Shown here one piece after another: positions 17,106 through 24,393 of a DNA stretch of 64,000 nt. The stretch's first letter is position 1. Each line of letters starts with the position of its first letter. A program made the translations under genes and the position numbers. A model generated the notes under the pieces. The model searched no databases and had not been told where the DNA came from. It saw only the letters and a list, made by a program, of their open reading frames with translations. The DNA comes from Desulfomicrobium escambiense DSM 10707. Lineage in GTDB: Bacteria > Desulfobacterota > Desulfovibrionia > Desulfovibrionales > Desulfomicrobiaceae. The stretch is from the NCBI RefSeq assembly GCF_000428825.1, contig NZ_AUAR01000013.1:1-64000 (forward strand), read 5' to 3'.

Positions 17106-19775
17106 TCAAGAAAGTGCTGCGGCGTCGCGCGCTTCCCCAGCCAGGGAATTGGCCAGGCGCTGCGCCAGGGCCAGCTGCTCCTCGCGCGTCGCGACTTCGG
17201 CGTTGAGCACCGCGCACTTCACGGCGCGCAGGATGGTGGAGTAGTGGGGGCCCGGCGGCAGGCCCAGGGCGGCGATGTCGCGGCCTGAGACGGCGATCTG
17301 CACGTCCTGCAGATGGGTCAGGTACTGGGACACAGCCTTGCGCAGCTCTTCCTTGCGCTGCCGGGCCATGGTGTAGAGCAGCCCCTCCAGGGAGAGCGGG
17401 GCGAGGATCTCGTAAAGGTCCGCCGGCCGCCCTTGGTTTCTGGCCCACTGGGCCAGCTGCATGGCCGTGAAGCGCAGCTGCCGGCGCGTGGACTCGACCA
17501 GTTCCACGCGACGCGGCGGGAACTGCAGGCGCGCCGTCAGGGCCAGGACCTGGTGGGCGTCGAAGCCCGAGACCAGCCCCAGGAAGTAGACGATCCAGAT
17601 GTCCGGAGCCTCGCGGCGAAACAGGAGCTTGTACCACGTGATGACCTTCTCAATCTCCTCCAGCAGGGCTTCCTTGGTCTGGGGGAAGTGGAGCAGGGGG
17701 CTGATCTCCTGCAGCAGGCCCAGGTCGCGCATGCGCACCAGGGCGTCCACGGGCGCGCTGTCCTCGGCCAGGAGCCGCAGTTCGTGGCGGATGCGCGCCC
17801 CCGAGAGCCGCTGGAAGATGTTGAGGCGCACGGCGTTCTTGATGAGCCGCTCGGTCTGGCTGCCGATCTTGAACTGGAAGCGCTGCTCGAAGCGGATGGC
17901 GCGGATGATGCGCGTCGGGTCCTCGACGAAGGACAGCGAGTGCAGGACGCGGATGATGCCGTCCTTGATGTCCTGCTGGCCGCCGAAGAAGTCCACCAGC
18001 CGGCCGAAGGTCGGCGGGCAGAGGTGCACGGCCAGGGTGTTGATGGAGAAGTCGCGGCGGTAGAGGTCCATCTTCAGGGACGATAGCTCCACGATGGGCA
18101 GGGCGGCCGGGTATTCGTAGTATTCCAGGCGGGCCGTGGCCACGTCGATCTTCTGGCCCGATGGCAGGATGAGCACGGCCGTGCGGAACTTGAGGTGCGG
18201 CCGCACCCGGGCCTGGAGCCGTTCGCCCAGGGCGTGGGCGAAGGCCACGCCGTCGCCCTCCACCACCAGATCGATGTCGTCGTTGGGGATGCCCAGCAGC
18301 ATGTCGCGCACGAAGCCTCCCACGGCGTAGACCTCCACGCCCATGTCCTGGGCCGTCTGCCCGGCCAGCTGCAGCAGCGCGACGGTGGCTCGCGGCAGCC
18401 GTTCGGACAGCACGTGGCGGATGCTCTTCTCCTGGCGCTTGTCCGAGAGGAGGGACTCGGGGATGCGGGCCGGCTCCTGGACCATCAAATTGATGAGGTC
18501 GGTGCGCGTGATGACCCCGACCATGGCGTGATCGCGCAGGACCGGCACCAGGCGCTGGCGACGTCCGAGGATGATCTCCATGACCTGGTAGAGGTCCTGG
18601 TCCTCGGACACGGCCTGGAAGTCCTCGAGCATGTACTCCGTGACGCGTTCGGAACCCAGGCCGTGCCCCACGGCCTTCTCCGCCAGGCTGCCCTCGATGA
18701 TGCCGCAGACCTGGTCCCCGAACTCGACCACGGGCAGGGCCTTGAGGCCGTAGCGGGTCATGACCTCCGCGGCCTGGGCCACGGTCTGCGCGGCCTCGAT
18801 GCGCACCACGGGCGCGGACATGAAATCCCTGACCACGAGCTGCGGATTGATGTGGGAGTAGAGCAGCGCGAAAAGTTCATCCCTTACTTGAGATATCGTG
18901 CGATCCTTGATGGAGGCCGACGCGGCGTAGGCGTGGCCGCCGCCGCCGAAGGAGGCGCAGACCACGCCCACGTCCACCTCCGGGGCCTTGCTGCGGGCCA
19001 CGAGCTGGATGCGGTCGCCCATGCGGCCGATGGCGAAGAGGACGCGGATGTTCTCCATGTCCATGAGCTTGTGGGTCAGCAGGGCGAAGTCGCCGACGTA
19101 GGACTCCAGGGAGACCTCGGTCAGCACGATGTCCACGCCGTTTATGGTATGGGTCGCGGCCGACTCGATGAGTTCCGAGAGGATGGCCACCTGTTCCGTG
19201 GACAGCTCGCGGCTCATGATGTCGCGGACGACGTCGAGGTCCATGCCCATGGTCCGCAGCCAAGCCGCGGCCTCGAAGTCGTGCTCCGTGGTGGACTTGA
19301 AGGTGAAGCCGCCCGTGTCCTCGAAAATCCCCAGGCCCAGGATGGTGGCCTCGTCGGCGTCCACGGTCAGGCCTTTGGCCTTGAGCATGTCAACGATGAT
19401 GGATGTGGTTGCGCCCCAGGGCAGGTACACGTCCACGACGCCGCGCAGGCCTTCGTCGTCGGGCGGGTGGTGATCGTAGATGTGGATCTCCAGGCCCGGC
19501 ACGGCGAAGAGGGGCTCCACGTGGACCAGGCGCGAGCGCTGGCGGGTGTCCACCACGACGAGCTTGCGGATCAGGGCCGGGTCGATGTCCTTGAGCGTCG
19601 TGAAATTGAAGAGGTACATGGCGCTCTGGATGAAGTAATCCTTAAGGGAGCTCTCCTGGGTGCCCGGGAAGACCAGGGCCGCGCCGGGGTAGAGCTTGCT
19701 TACGGCGATCATGGCGGCCAGGGCGTCGAAGTCGGCGTTGGCGTGGCAGGTGATGACCGTTGTCGGATGACTCAT
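17106..19775 (-). CDS. DHH phosphoesterase - CBS pair - tRNA nucleotidyltransferase fusion (A-adding type)
   Basis: 889 residues in three parts. Residues 1-~300: DHH/DHHA1 phosphoesterase-like domain (CHANADFDALAAM, VVVDTRQ, IYDHHPPD, SFGGGGHAYAAS). Residues ~315-430: two CBS repeats, a possible adenine-nucleotide sensor. From ~475: class-II nucleotidyltransferase with VGGFVRDMLLG, DDIDLVVEGDG, the RRDFSINTLA motif and the DPTRIIRAIRFE helix. Long proteins of this build are known as A-adding enzymes that cooperate with a CC-adding enzyme to finish tRNA 3' ends; a CC-adding partner is not in this window. The roles of the DHH and CBS parts are not established. One base separates it from xerD upstream. 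Confidence 0.9.
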   Translation of the reverse strand: MSHPTTVITCHANADFDALAAMIAVSKLYPGAALVFPGTQESSLKDYFIQSAMYLFNFTTLKDIDPALIRKLVVVDTRQRSRLVHVEPLFAVPGLEIHIYDHHPPDDEGLRGVVDVYLPWGATTSIIVDMLKAKGLTVDADEATILGLGIFEDTGGFTFKSTTEHDFEAAAWLRTMGMDLDVVRDIMSRELSTEQVAILSELIESAATHTINGVDIVLTEVSLESYVGDFALLTHKLMDMENIRVLFAIGRMGDRIQLVARSKAPEVDVGVVCASFGGGGHAYAASASIKDRTISQVRDELFALLYSHINPQLVVRDFMSAPVVRIEAAQTVAQAAEVMTRYGLKALPVVEFGDQVCGIIEGSLAEKAVGHGLGSERVTEYMLEDFQAVSEDQDLYQVMEIILGRRQRLVPVLRDHAMVGVITRTDLINLMVQEPARIPESLLSDKRQEKSIRHVLSERLPRATVALLQLAGQTAQDMGVEVYAVGGFVRDMLLGIPNDDIDLVVEGDGVAFAHALGERLQARVRPHLKFRTAVLILPSGQKIDVATARLEYYEYPAALPIVELSSLKMDLYRRDFSINTLAVHLCPPTFGRLVDFFGGQQDIKDGIIRVLHSLSFVEDPTRIIRAIRFEQRFQFKIGSQTERLIKNAVRLNIFQRLSGARIRHELRLLAEDSAPVDALVRMRDLGLLQEISPLLHFPQTKEALLEEIEKVITWYKLLFRREAPDIWIVYFLGLVSGFDAHQVLALTARLQFPPRRVELVESTRRQLRFTAMQLAQWARNQGRPADLYEILAPLSLEGLLYTMARQRKEELRKAVSQYLTHLQDVQIAVSGRDIAALGLPPGPHYSTILRAVKCAVLNAEVATREEQLALAQRLANSLAGEARDAAALS

Positions 19776-19776
19776 C

Positions 19777-20655
19777 TCAGGCCCGTGGGTGGAATTTGCG
19801 GTGCAGGGCGATCATGCGCGCCGACTGCACGTGGGTGTAGATTTCCGTGGCCATGATGTCGCTGTGCCCCAGCAGGATCTGCACGGTGCGCAGGTCGGCC
19901 CCGCCTTCGAGGAGATGCGTTGCGAAGGAGTGGCGCAGGGTGTGGGGTGACACGGTGCGCGCGATGCCGGCCTCCAGGGCGTAGCGGCGGATCATCTTCC
20001 ACACGCCCTGGCGCGAGAGGCCCAGGCCCGAGCGGTTCAGGAAGGCCTCGTCGCACTTGGGGCCGAAGAGGGGGCGCCAGCGGCGCAGGTAGTCCAGGAG
20101 AAAACCTATGGCTCCGTCGTGCAGGGGCACGAAGCGCTCCTTGCTGCCCTTGCCCAGGACGCGCATCAGTCCGGTCTGGGGGTCGAAGTCCTGGGCCGTC
20201 ATGGCCACCAGTTCGGACACGCGCAGACCGCAGGCGTAGAGGAGTTCGAGCATGGTCCGGTCGCGGAAGCCCAGGCGGTCCGAGGTGTCGGGCCGCGCCA
20301 GAAGCGCCGTGACCTCGTCGCGGGACAGGACGTCGGGCAGCTTGCGCGAGAGTTTGGGACTGTCCAGCAGGGCGGCCGGGCTGCCCGTCAGGACGCGCTC
20401 CTGCACGAGATGGTCGAAGAAGCCCCGCAGGCTCGACAGGTTGCGGGCCAGGGAGGTGTTTTTGAGGCCCTTGCGCCGCAGGTGCACGAGGTAGAGGAAG
20501 AGGGTGTGCTCGTCCACGGAATCGAGGCTCCCGCCCAGTTCCGTCATGAAATCGCGGAAGAAGAGCAGGTCCGAGCCGTAGGCCTCGACGGTTTTTTCGG
20601 ACAGGCCGCGGATGACGGTCAGGTGTTGGAGGTAGGCGTCGATTTCGTCGTGCAT
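19777..20655 (-). CDS. xerD: XerD-type tyrosine recombinase
   Basis: 292 residues from the ATG at 20655. The N-terminal SAM-like core-binding domain begins IDAYLQHLTVIRGLSEKT. The catalytic domain has the first Arg in ACGLRVSEL, Lys in GKGSKER, HTLRHSFATHLLEGGADLR, LLGHSDI and the nucleophile Tyr in EIYTHV. This is the chromosome-dimer resolution family; context (operon with tRNA nucleotidyltransferase, no element ends) favours a housekeeping enzyme over a phage integrase. XerC versus XerD cannot be fully settled from sequence reading alone. Confidence 0.9.
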   Translation of the reverse strand: MHDEIDAYLQHLTVIRGLSEKTVEAYGSDLLFFRDFMTELGGSLDSVDEHTLFLYLVHLRRKGLKNTSLARNLSSLRGFFDHLVQERVLTGSPAALLDSPKLSRKLPDVLSRDEVTALLARPDTSDRLGFRDRTMLELLYACGLRVSELVAMTAQDFDPQTGLMRVLGKGSKERFVPLHDGAIGFLLDYLRRWRPLFGPKCDEAFLNRSGLGLSRQGVWKMIRRYALEAGIARTVSPHTLRHSFATHLLEGGADLRTVQILLGHSDIMATEIYTHVQSARMIALHRKFHPRA

Positions 20656-20717
20656 TTCCGCCAAGGTACATCTGCCCCCTTGCCTGCACAAGATGAAAAA
20701 GGTAGCTTTTTCGGGCT

Positions 20718-21245
20718 ATGCCACACCACACGGTCACCCAAGCCTATCTCGGCCTGGGCTCGAACATGGGCGACGGGCCCGCCAACCTGCGCCGCGCACT
20801 GGAACTTCTTGGCGCCATCCCGGGCCTGACCGTGGAGGCCGTGTCCCCGATCTTCCGAACGGAGCCCCAGGGCCTGACGGATCAGGCTTGGTTCGCCAAC
20901 TGCGCGGCCCACGTCCGTTTGGAGGGCGCCTGGACGCCCGAAACGCTCCTGGACGCCACATCCGGCGTCGAGGACGCCATGGGAAGGGTGCGCACGGTGG
21001 TCTGGGGACCGCGCGTCATCGACATCGACATTCTGCTTCTGGACGGCTGCGAATGGCTGTCGGACCGGCTGCAGATCCCGCATCCGCGCATGTGCGAGAG
21101 GGCCTTCGTGCTCGTCCCGCTCATGCATCTCGCCCCGGACCTTCGCATCCGGGACGCAAGCCCATCACAGTGGCTGTCGCGGCTTACGTACTCCGTCGAG
21201 GGGGACATCATCCGCCAGCCCTCCAAACCATTTCGAGGTGAATGA
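20718..21245 (+). CDS. folK: 2-amino-4-hydroxy-6-hydroxymethyldihydropteridine pyrophosphokinase
   Basis: 175 residues. It transfers pyrophosphate from ATP to the pterin in folate synthesis. YLGLGSNMGD at the N-terminus, VWGPRVIDIDILLLDG (Mg-binding Asp pair) and the downstream IPHPRMCERAFVLVPL are the family hallmarks. It diverges from xerD and its stop overlaps the next small gene. The Shine-Dalgarno sequence is weak. Confidence 0.95.
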   Translation: MPHHTVTQAYLGLGSNMGDGPANLRRALELLGAIPGLTVEAVSPIFRTEPQGLTDQAWFANCAAHVRLEGAWTPETLLDATSGVEDAMGRVRTVVWGPRVIDIDILLLDGCEWLSDRLQIPHPRMCERAFVLVPLMHLAPDLRIRDASPSQWLSRLTYSVEGDIIRQPSKPFRGE

Positions 21246-21499
21246 TGCTCAAGTTTCTCGTGATCGCCGCCGCCTGCTTCATCCTGTACAAGTTGCTGAC
21301 CAACGACCGTAAGAAGAAGGTCGAAGTCAAGAAGAACAATGACGAGCAGCTGGCTAAGGAAGGGGTGCTGGTCAAGGATCCCGTCTGCGGCACGTACGTT
21401 TCCAAGGATTCGGACATCCGGATCAAGGAAGGGGGGCAGGTCAGGTGTTTCTGCAGCTATGAATGCCGGGACAAGTACCTGAAAATGATCAAGGAATAA
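21245..21499 (+). CDS. small membrane-anchored YHS-like protein
   Basis: 84 residues. One N-terminal hydrophobic helix (about residues 2-14) is followed by a Lys-rich linker and a Cys domain: DPVCGTYV, then CFCSYECRDKY. This is the YHS/TRASH-like pattern of small metal-binding domains. Two adjacent ATGs exist (21242 and 21245); GAGGTG at 21235-21240 fits the second better. It is translationally close to folK and 9 bases before the aldolase gene. Function unknown; a membrane-surface metal-binding role is inferred. Confidence 0.75.
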   Translation: MLKFLVIAAACFILYKLLTNDRKKKVEVKKNNDEQLAKEGVLVKDPVCGTYVSKDSDIRIKEGGQVRCFCSYECRDKYLKMIKE

Positions 21500-21508
21500 G
21501 GGGGAACC

Positions 21509-22156
21509 ATGCAGTTCTTCATCGACACCGCCAACCTGGACGAGATCCGGGCGGCCATGGACATGGGCCTGGTGGACGGCGTGACCACGAACCCGTCGCT
21601 CATGTCGAAGGAGGCGTCCGACTGGCGCGAGATCGCAACCGAGATCTGCCGCCTGGTGTCGGGGCCCGTCAGCCTCGAAGTCATCGCCCTGGACGCCGAG
21701 GGCATGGTCCGCGAGGCCCGGGATCTCATGCAGTACGGACCCAACGTCGTGGTCAAGGTGCCCATGACGGGCGAAGGGCTCAAGGCCGTGCGCATCCTCA
21801 AATCCATGGACATCGAGACCAACGTGACCCTGGTCTTTTCCGCGGCCCAGGCGCTGCTGGCCGCCAAGGCCGGCGCGGCCTACGTCAGCCCGTTCCTCGG
21901 GCGCCTCGACGACGTGGGCCAGGACGGCATGGAACTCGTGCAGCAGATCCTGACGGTCTACGCCAACTACGGCTTTTCCACCCGCGTCATCGCCGCAAGC
22001 GTCCGCCATCCGCTGCACGTCCTGGATGCGGCCCTGGCCGGCGCGCACATTGCCACGGTGCCGTTCAAGATCCTGAGCCAACTCTTGAGCCACCCCCTGA
22101 CGGACAAGGGGATTGCCGCGTTTCTCAAGGATTGGGAGAAGAAAGAAGGAAAATGA
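21509..22156 (+). CDS. transaldolase / fructose-6-phosphate aldolase family protein
   Basis: 215 residues, the short single-domain transaldolase type. [14 protein letters not shown] and [12 protein letters not shown] start the barrel; VVVKVPMT holds the Schiff-base Lys; NVTLVFS and [11 protein letters not shown] follow. AAG-GGGG precedes the ATG. It acts in the cytoplasm in the non-oxidative pentose phosphate route or cleaves fructose 6-phosphate; the two activities are hard to separate by sequence. Confidence 0.93.
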   Translation: MQFFIDTANLDEIRAAMDMGLVDGVTTNPSLMSKEASDWREIATEICRLVSGPVSLEVIALDAEGMVREARDLMQYGPNVVVKVPMTGEGLKAVRILKSMDIETNVTLVFSAAQALLAAKAGAAYVSPFLGRLDDVGQDGMELVQQILTVYANYGFSTRVIAASVRHPLHVLDAALAGAHIATVPFKILSQLLSHPLTDKGIAAFLKDWEKKEGK

Positions 22157-22174
22157 CCGGCTTTGTGGTTGTTG

Positions 22175-22340
22175 TGGACGTTATGGACGGCATGGACCGT
22201 ATGGACTGAAATGGACGAGCCCTCAGTCAGCCCGGTCGGCGCAGCAATGCGCCGGGCCGGGCTTTTCTTTTTACAGGCGCCGCATGTCCATCAGGGCGGC
22301 TCCATTTTGTCCATCCCGTCCATAAGGTCCATCCAGTCCA
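22175..22340. repeat. inverted pair of 9-bp-period repeats flanking a terminator
   Basis: TGGAC recurs at 22175, 22184, 22193, 22202 and 22212 (period 9, last step 10). The reverse complement GTCCA recurs at 22309, 22318, 22327 and 22336, again with period 9, plus one at 22286. The two arrays are imperfect reverse complements of each other and enclose a terminator hairpin. A related copy lies after the next gene (23061-23086). Confidence 0.8.
22229..22272 (+). terminator. intrinsic terminator after the aldolase gene
   Basis: AGCCCGG pairs with CCGGGCT and GGCGCA with TGCGCC inside, followed by TTTTCTTTTT. It ends the folK-YHS-aldolase unit. Confidence 0.85.
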
Positions 22341-22369
22341 CCATTCTCGCGCGCCTTTTTTTTAGTCCC

Positions 22370-22400
22370 ATAATGAAAATTATGTTAACTTTAATAATCG
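22370..22400 (+). promoter_or_regulatory. AT-rich probable promoter region of the lipoprotein gene
   Basis: A short AT-rich island in GC-rich DNA, with the dyad ATAAT-GAAA-ATTAT at 22370-22383, lies about 150 bases before the lipoprotein start. I cannot place -35 and -10 boxes with confidence. Confidence 0.3.
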
Positions 22401-22538
22401 TGAAGGTTCAGCAATCCCGCGCCATTGCCGAAGGCACCGCTCTTTTGGTACTGTTCTCTTTGCCTGCGCCGCAGCTTTCGCGCTGCGAAGCTCACTGGCC
22501 GGCCGTTGCGGCTTTTCCATCAACATGAGGATATTCAC

Positions 22539-23033
22539 ATGAAGCGCGTCCTGACTTTGCTGATCACATTGTGTCTCGTCGGCCTGGCTGGCTGTGCCTG
22601 GGCTCAGTCCGCAGACAATTCGACGCTGAACATCTCCAAGCCCGCACAGACACCTGAAACCGCGCCTCCGTCCGGCGCCATCGGCAAGTTCCCCCTGGAC
22701 ATCCAGTCCCGCGGCTCGGACCAGAGCGGCACGCTCCTGTCGTTCAAGCTCAAGGAGGAAGTCATCGCCAGCAGGCTTTTCGAGCTGACCGCGTCGGAGA
22801 AAAAGAAGTTCGTCCTGCACATCATGAGCCAGCCGGAATTCCCTGACCGCCCGGAAATCGCCTCGATTTATTCGATAGTTCTTGTTTATCAGGAGGATGC
22901 CGGCGCGTTGACCTATTACCTGAACCAGTATCAGGGGCAGGTCCATCCCGAGGCCGTGCCGGCCGAGATGCGCAAGATTCTGGAGTGGACGTATTCAAAT
23001 CTCAAGCGTTTCAACTACTTGCTTGAAGAATAA
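22539..23033 (+). CDS. lipoprotein of unknown function
   Basis: 164 residues from the ATG at 22539 with GAGG about 8 bases upstream. The signal peptide ends in LVGLAGC, a lipobox. The mature part starts with a Pro/Ser/Thr-rich linker to about residue 50, then a helical region rich in Glu, Lys and Tyr. No family is recognised. It stands alone between two terminators that share the 9-bp-period repeats. Confidence 0.75.
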   Translation: MKRVLTLLITLCLVGLAGCAWAQSADNSTLNISKPAQTPETAPPSGAIGKFPLDIQSRGSDQSGTLLSFKLKEEVIASRLFELTASEKKKFVLHIMSQPEFPDRPEIASIYSIVLVYQEDAGALTYYLNQYQGQVHPEAVPAEMRKILEWTYSNLKRFNYLLEE

Positions 23034-23060
23034 GGTTGCCCGGGTTCTTGCACTGACGTG

Positions 23061-23086
23061 TTGGACTTTATGGACTGAAATGGACG
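23061..23086 (+). repeat. related copy of the TGGAC repeat
   Basis: The 18 bases at 23069-23086 are identical to 22200-22217, and both are followed within about 15 bases by a GCCCGG-type terminator hairpin. Confidence 0.75.
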
Positions 23087-23097
23087 CGGTCCAGGTC

Positions 23098-23137
23098 GGC
23101 CCGGTGCGGCGCAACTTTGCGCCGGCCGGGCTTTTTT
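23098..23137 (+). terminator. intrinsic terminator after the lipoprotein gene
   Basis: GCCCGG pairs with CCGGGC, with an inner GGCGCA and TGCGCC stem, then TTTTTT. It is closely similar to the terminator at 22229-22272. Confidence 0.85.
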
Positions 23138-23214
23138 CTGTCCGGGCTTCATAGCGGCGGCCCGTCCTCGAGCCCTCGAAGAACGCTGTCCAATGACCGT
23201 GGTGCGAGTCGCCT

Positions 23215-24393
23215 TCAGCTTTCCGTCTGGTCCGTGTTCCGGGGCGTGCCGCCGCCCTTGACCATGACCGGTTCGTCCACATGGCCGTTGCGGGCGGTCT
23301 GGCGGATGAAGAGGATGGTCGTGCGGGACAGTTCGTAGCCTTCGGGCGCCAGGACCATGCTTTTGCCGTCGCGTGTCCCGGTCACGGGCCGGGCCAGGAC
23401 CATGCCTGGTTGCAGCGCCTCCAGGCCGACCGGCGTTTCGGCCTGATCGCTGGCCGCGATCTGCGCCTCGAGGGCCTGGAGCATGGAACTGGCGTACAGG
23501 CCCCGCTCGCGCATGCGCTCCATGAATGCCGCTGTGGGGAGATTTTCGAACAGGGACATCCGGTATTCCATGACCAGGGCCAGGATGGGGGAACCGCAGG
23601 GCATGTCCGGCATGTCCGTCGCATCGTCGGAAGCCGGCATGAGGCTCAGGTGCAGAAAATTGGAATATCCGCGCAGGATCTCGGCCACGTCCCGCATCTT
23701 GGGGATATGGCGCAGCAGTTCCACCGCGTGCTCAGGATGCCCTGCGAAGGCGAGCTTCTGGGCGTCGCCCAGTTCCCGTCCGGAGACGACCGCATCCAGC
23801 GTCTGTGCCGGCAGGGCGATGAAACCTACGACGGAGGCGAGGAATGCCGTCTCCGTCAGCACCGGATCCGGGTCGTTGAGCCGCTGGCATAGCCCGCGCA
23901 GGAGCGGCAGTACGGAGCTCAGCAGATCGCGCAGGTCGGCGCGCAGCCAGCACACGATCTCGTGCACGGCCTTGGCAAAAAGGGCGCAGGTGTCCCGCAT
24001 GTCGCGCGAGGATGTCCACATTTCCTCGTATTGCCGGACACCCTTGCCCACGGCGTCCAGCAGCGGTTGATCGTCGCACGAGGCGGGCAGGACGTGAAAG
24101 ACGCCTGCCTCGTTGACCGCGCGCAACAGGTCGGCCACTCCCATGGACGTTCGGCTGAGCAGGATTCTTGAAGTCTGGGGGCTCACGGTGCGCACGCGCG
24201 CCAGAAACTCGATCCCGTCCATGTCCGCCATGGAGAATTCGGCGATGACCGCCGCGTACGGACCCTCTTCCACAAGCCGCTGCAGCCCCGAGCGCGCTCC
24301 CAGGGCGATGTGCGTCTCGAAATTCCTGCGCAACCTGCGGTGGGCGGCCGTCAGGGCCTTGCCGTCGGAGTCCACGACGAGAATGGTGTTCAC
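23215..24393 (-). CDS. degenerate receiver domain fused to degenerate HD-type domain
   Basis: 392 residues from a GTG at 24393 preceded by AGGAGG; the start overlaps the topB stop (GTGA). Residues 1-~120 match a response-regulator receiver, but the phosphate-accepting Asp is Glu52 (in VIAEFSMADMDG) and the conserved Lys is Ala104 (LPASCDD). Residues ~190-260 align with the HD-GYP fold around AGHPEHAVELLRHIPKM, yet the metal-binding HD pair is replaced (ASVVGFIALPA) and the HHE motif reads GYSNF. A C-terminal tail resembles the second half of such proteins (GLEALQPGMVLARPV). It is probably a non-enzymatic signalling protein; the partner is unknown. Confidence 0.75.
   Translation of the reverse strand: MNTILVVDSDGKALTAAHRRLRRNFETHIALGARSGLQRLVEEGPYAAVIAEFSMADMDGIEFLARVRTVSPQTSRILLSRTSMGVADLLRAVNEAGVFHVLPASCDDQPLLDAVGKGVRQYEEMWTSSRDMRDTCALFAKAVHEIVCWLRADLRDLLSSVLPLLRGLCQRLNDPDPVLTETAFLASVVGFIALPAQTLDAVVSGRELGDAQKLAFAGHPEHAVELLRHIPKMRDVAEILRGYSNFLHLSLMPASDDATDMPDMPCGSPILALVMEYRMSLFENLPTAAFMERMRERGLYASSMLQALEAQIAASDQAETPVGLEALQPGMVLARPVTGTRDGKSMVLAPEGYELSRTTILFIRQTARNGHVDEPVMVKGGGTPRNTDQTES

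Noticed and set aside
19777-20655. Phage or island integrase
   Set aside because: XerD-like sequence in an operon with a tRNA-processing gene and no element boundaries.
22175-22340. CRISPR array
   Set aside because: The repeat unit is about 9 bases with no spacers of 25-40 bases and no cas genes.
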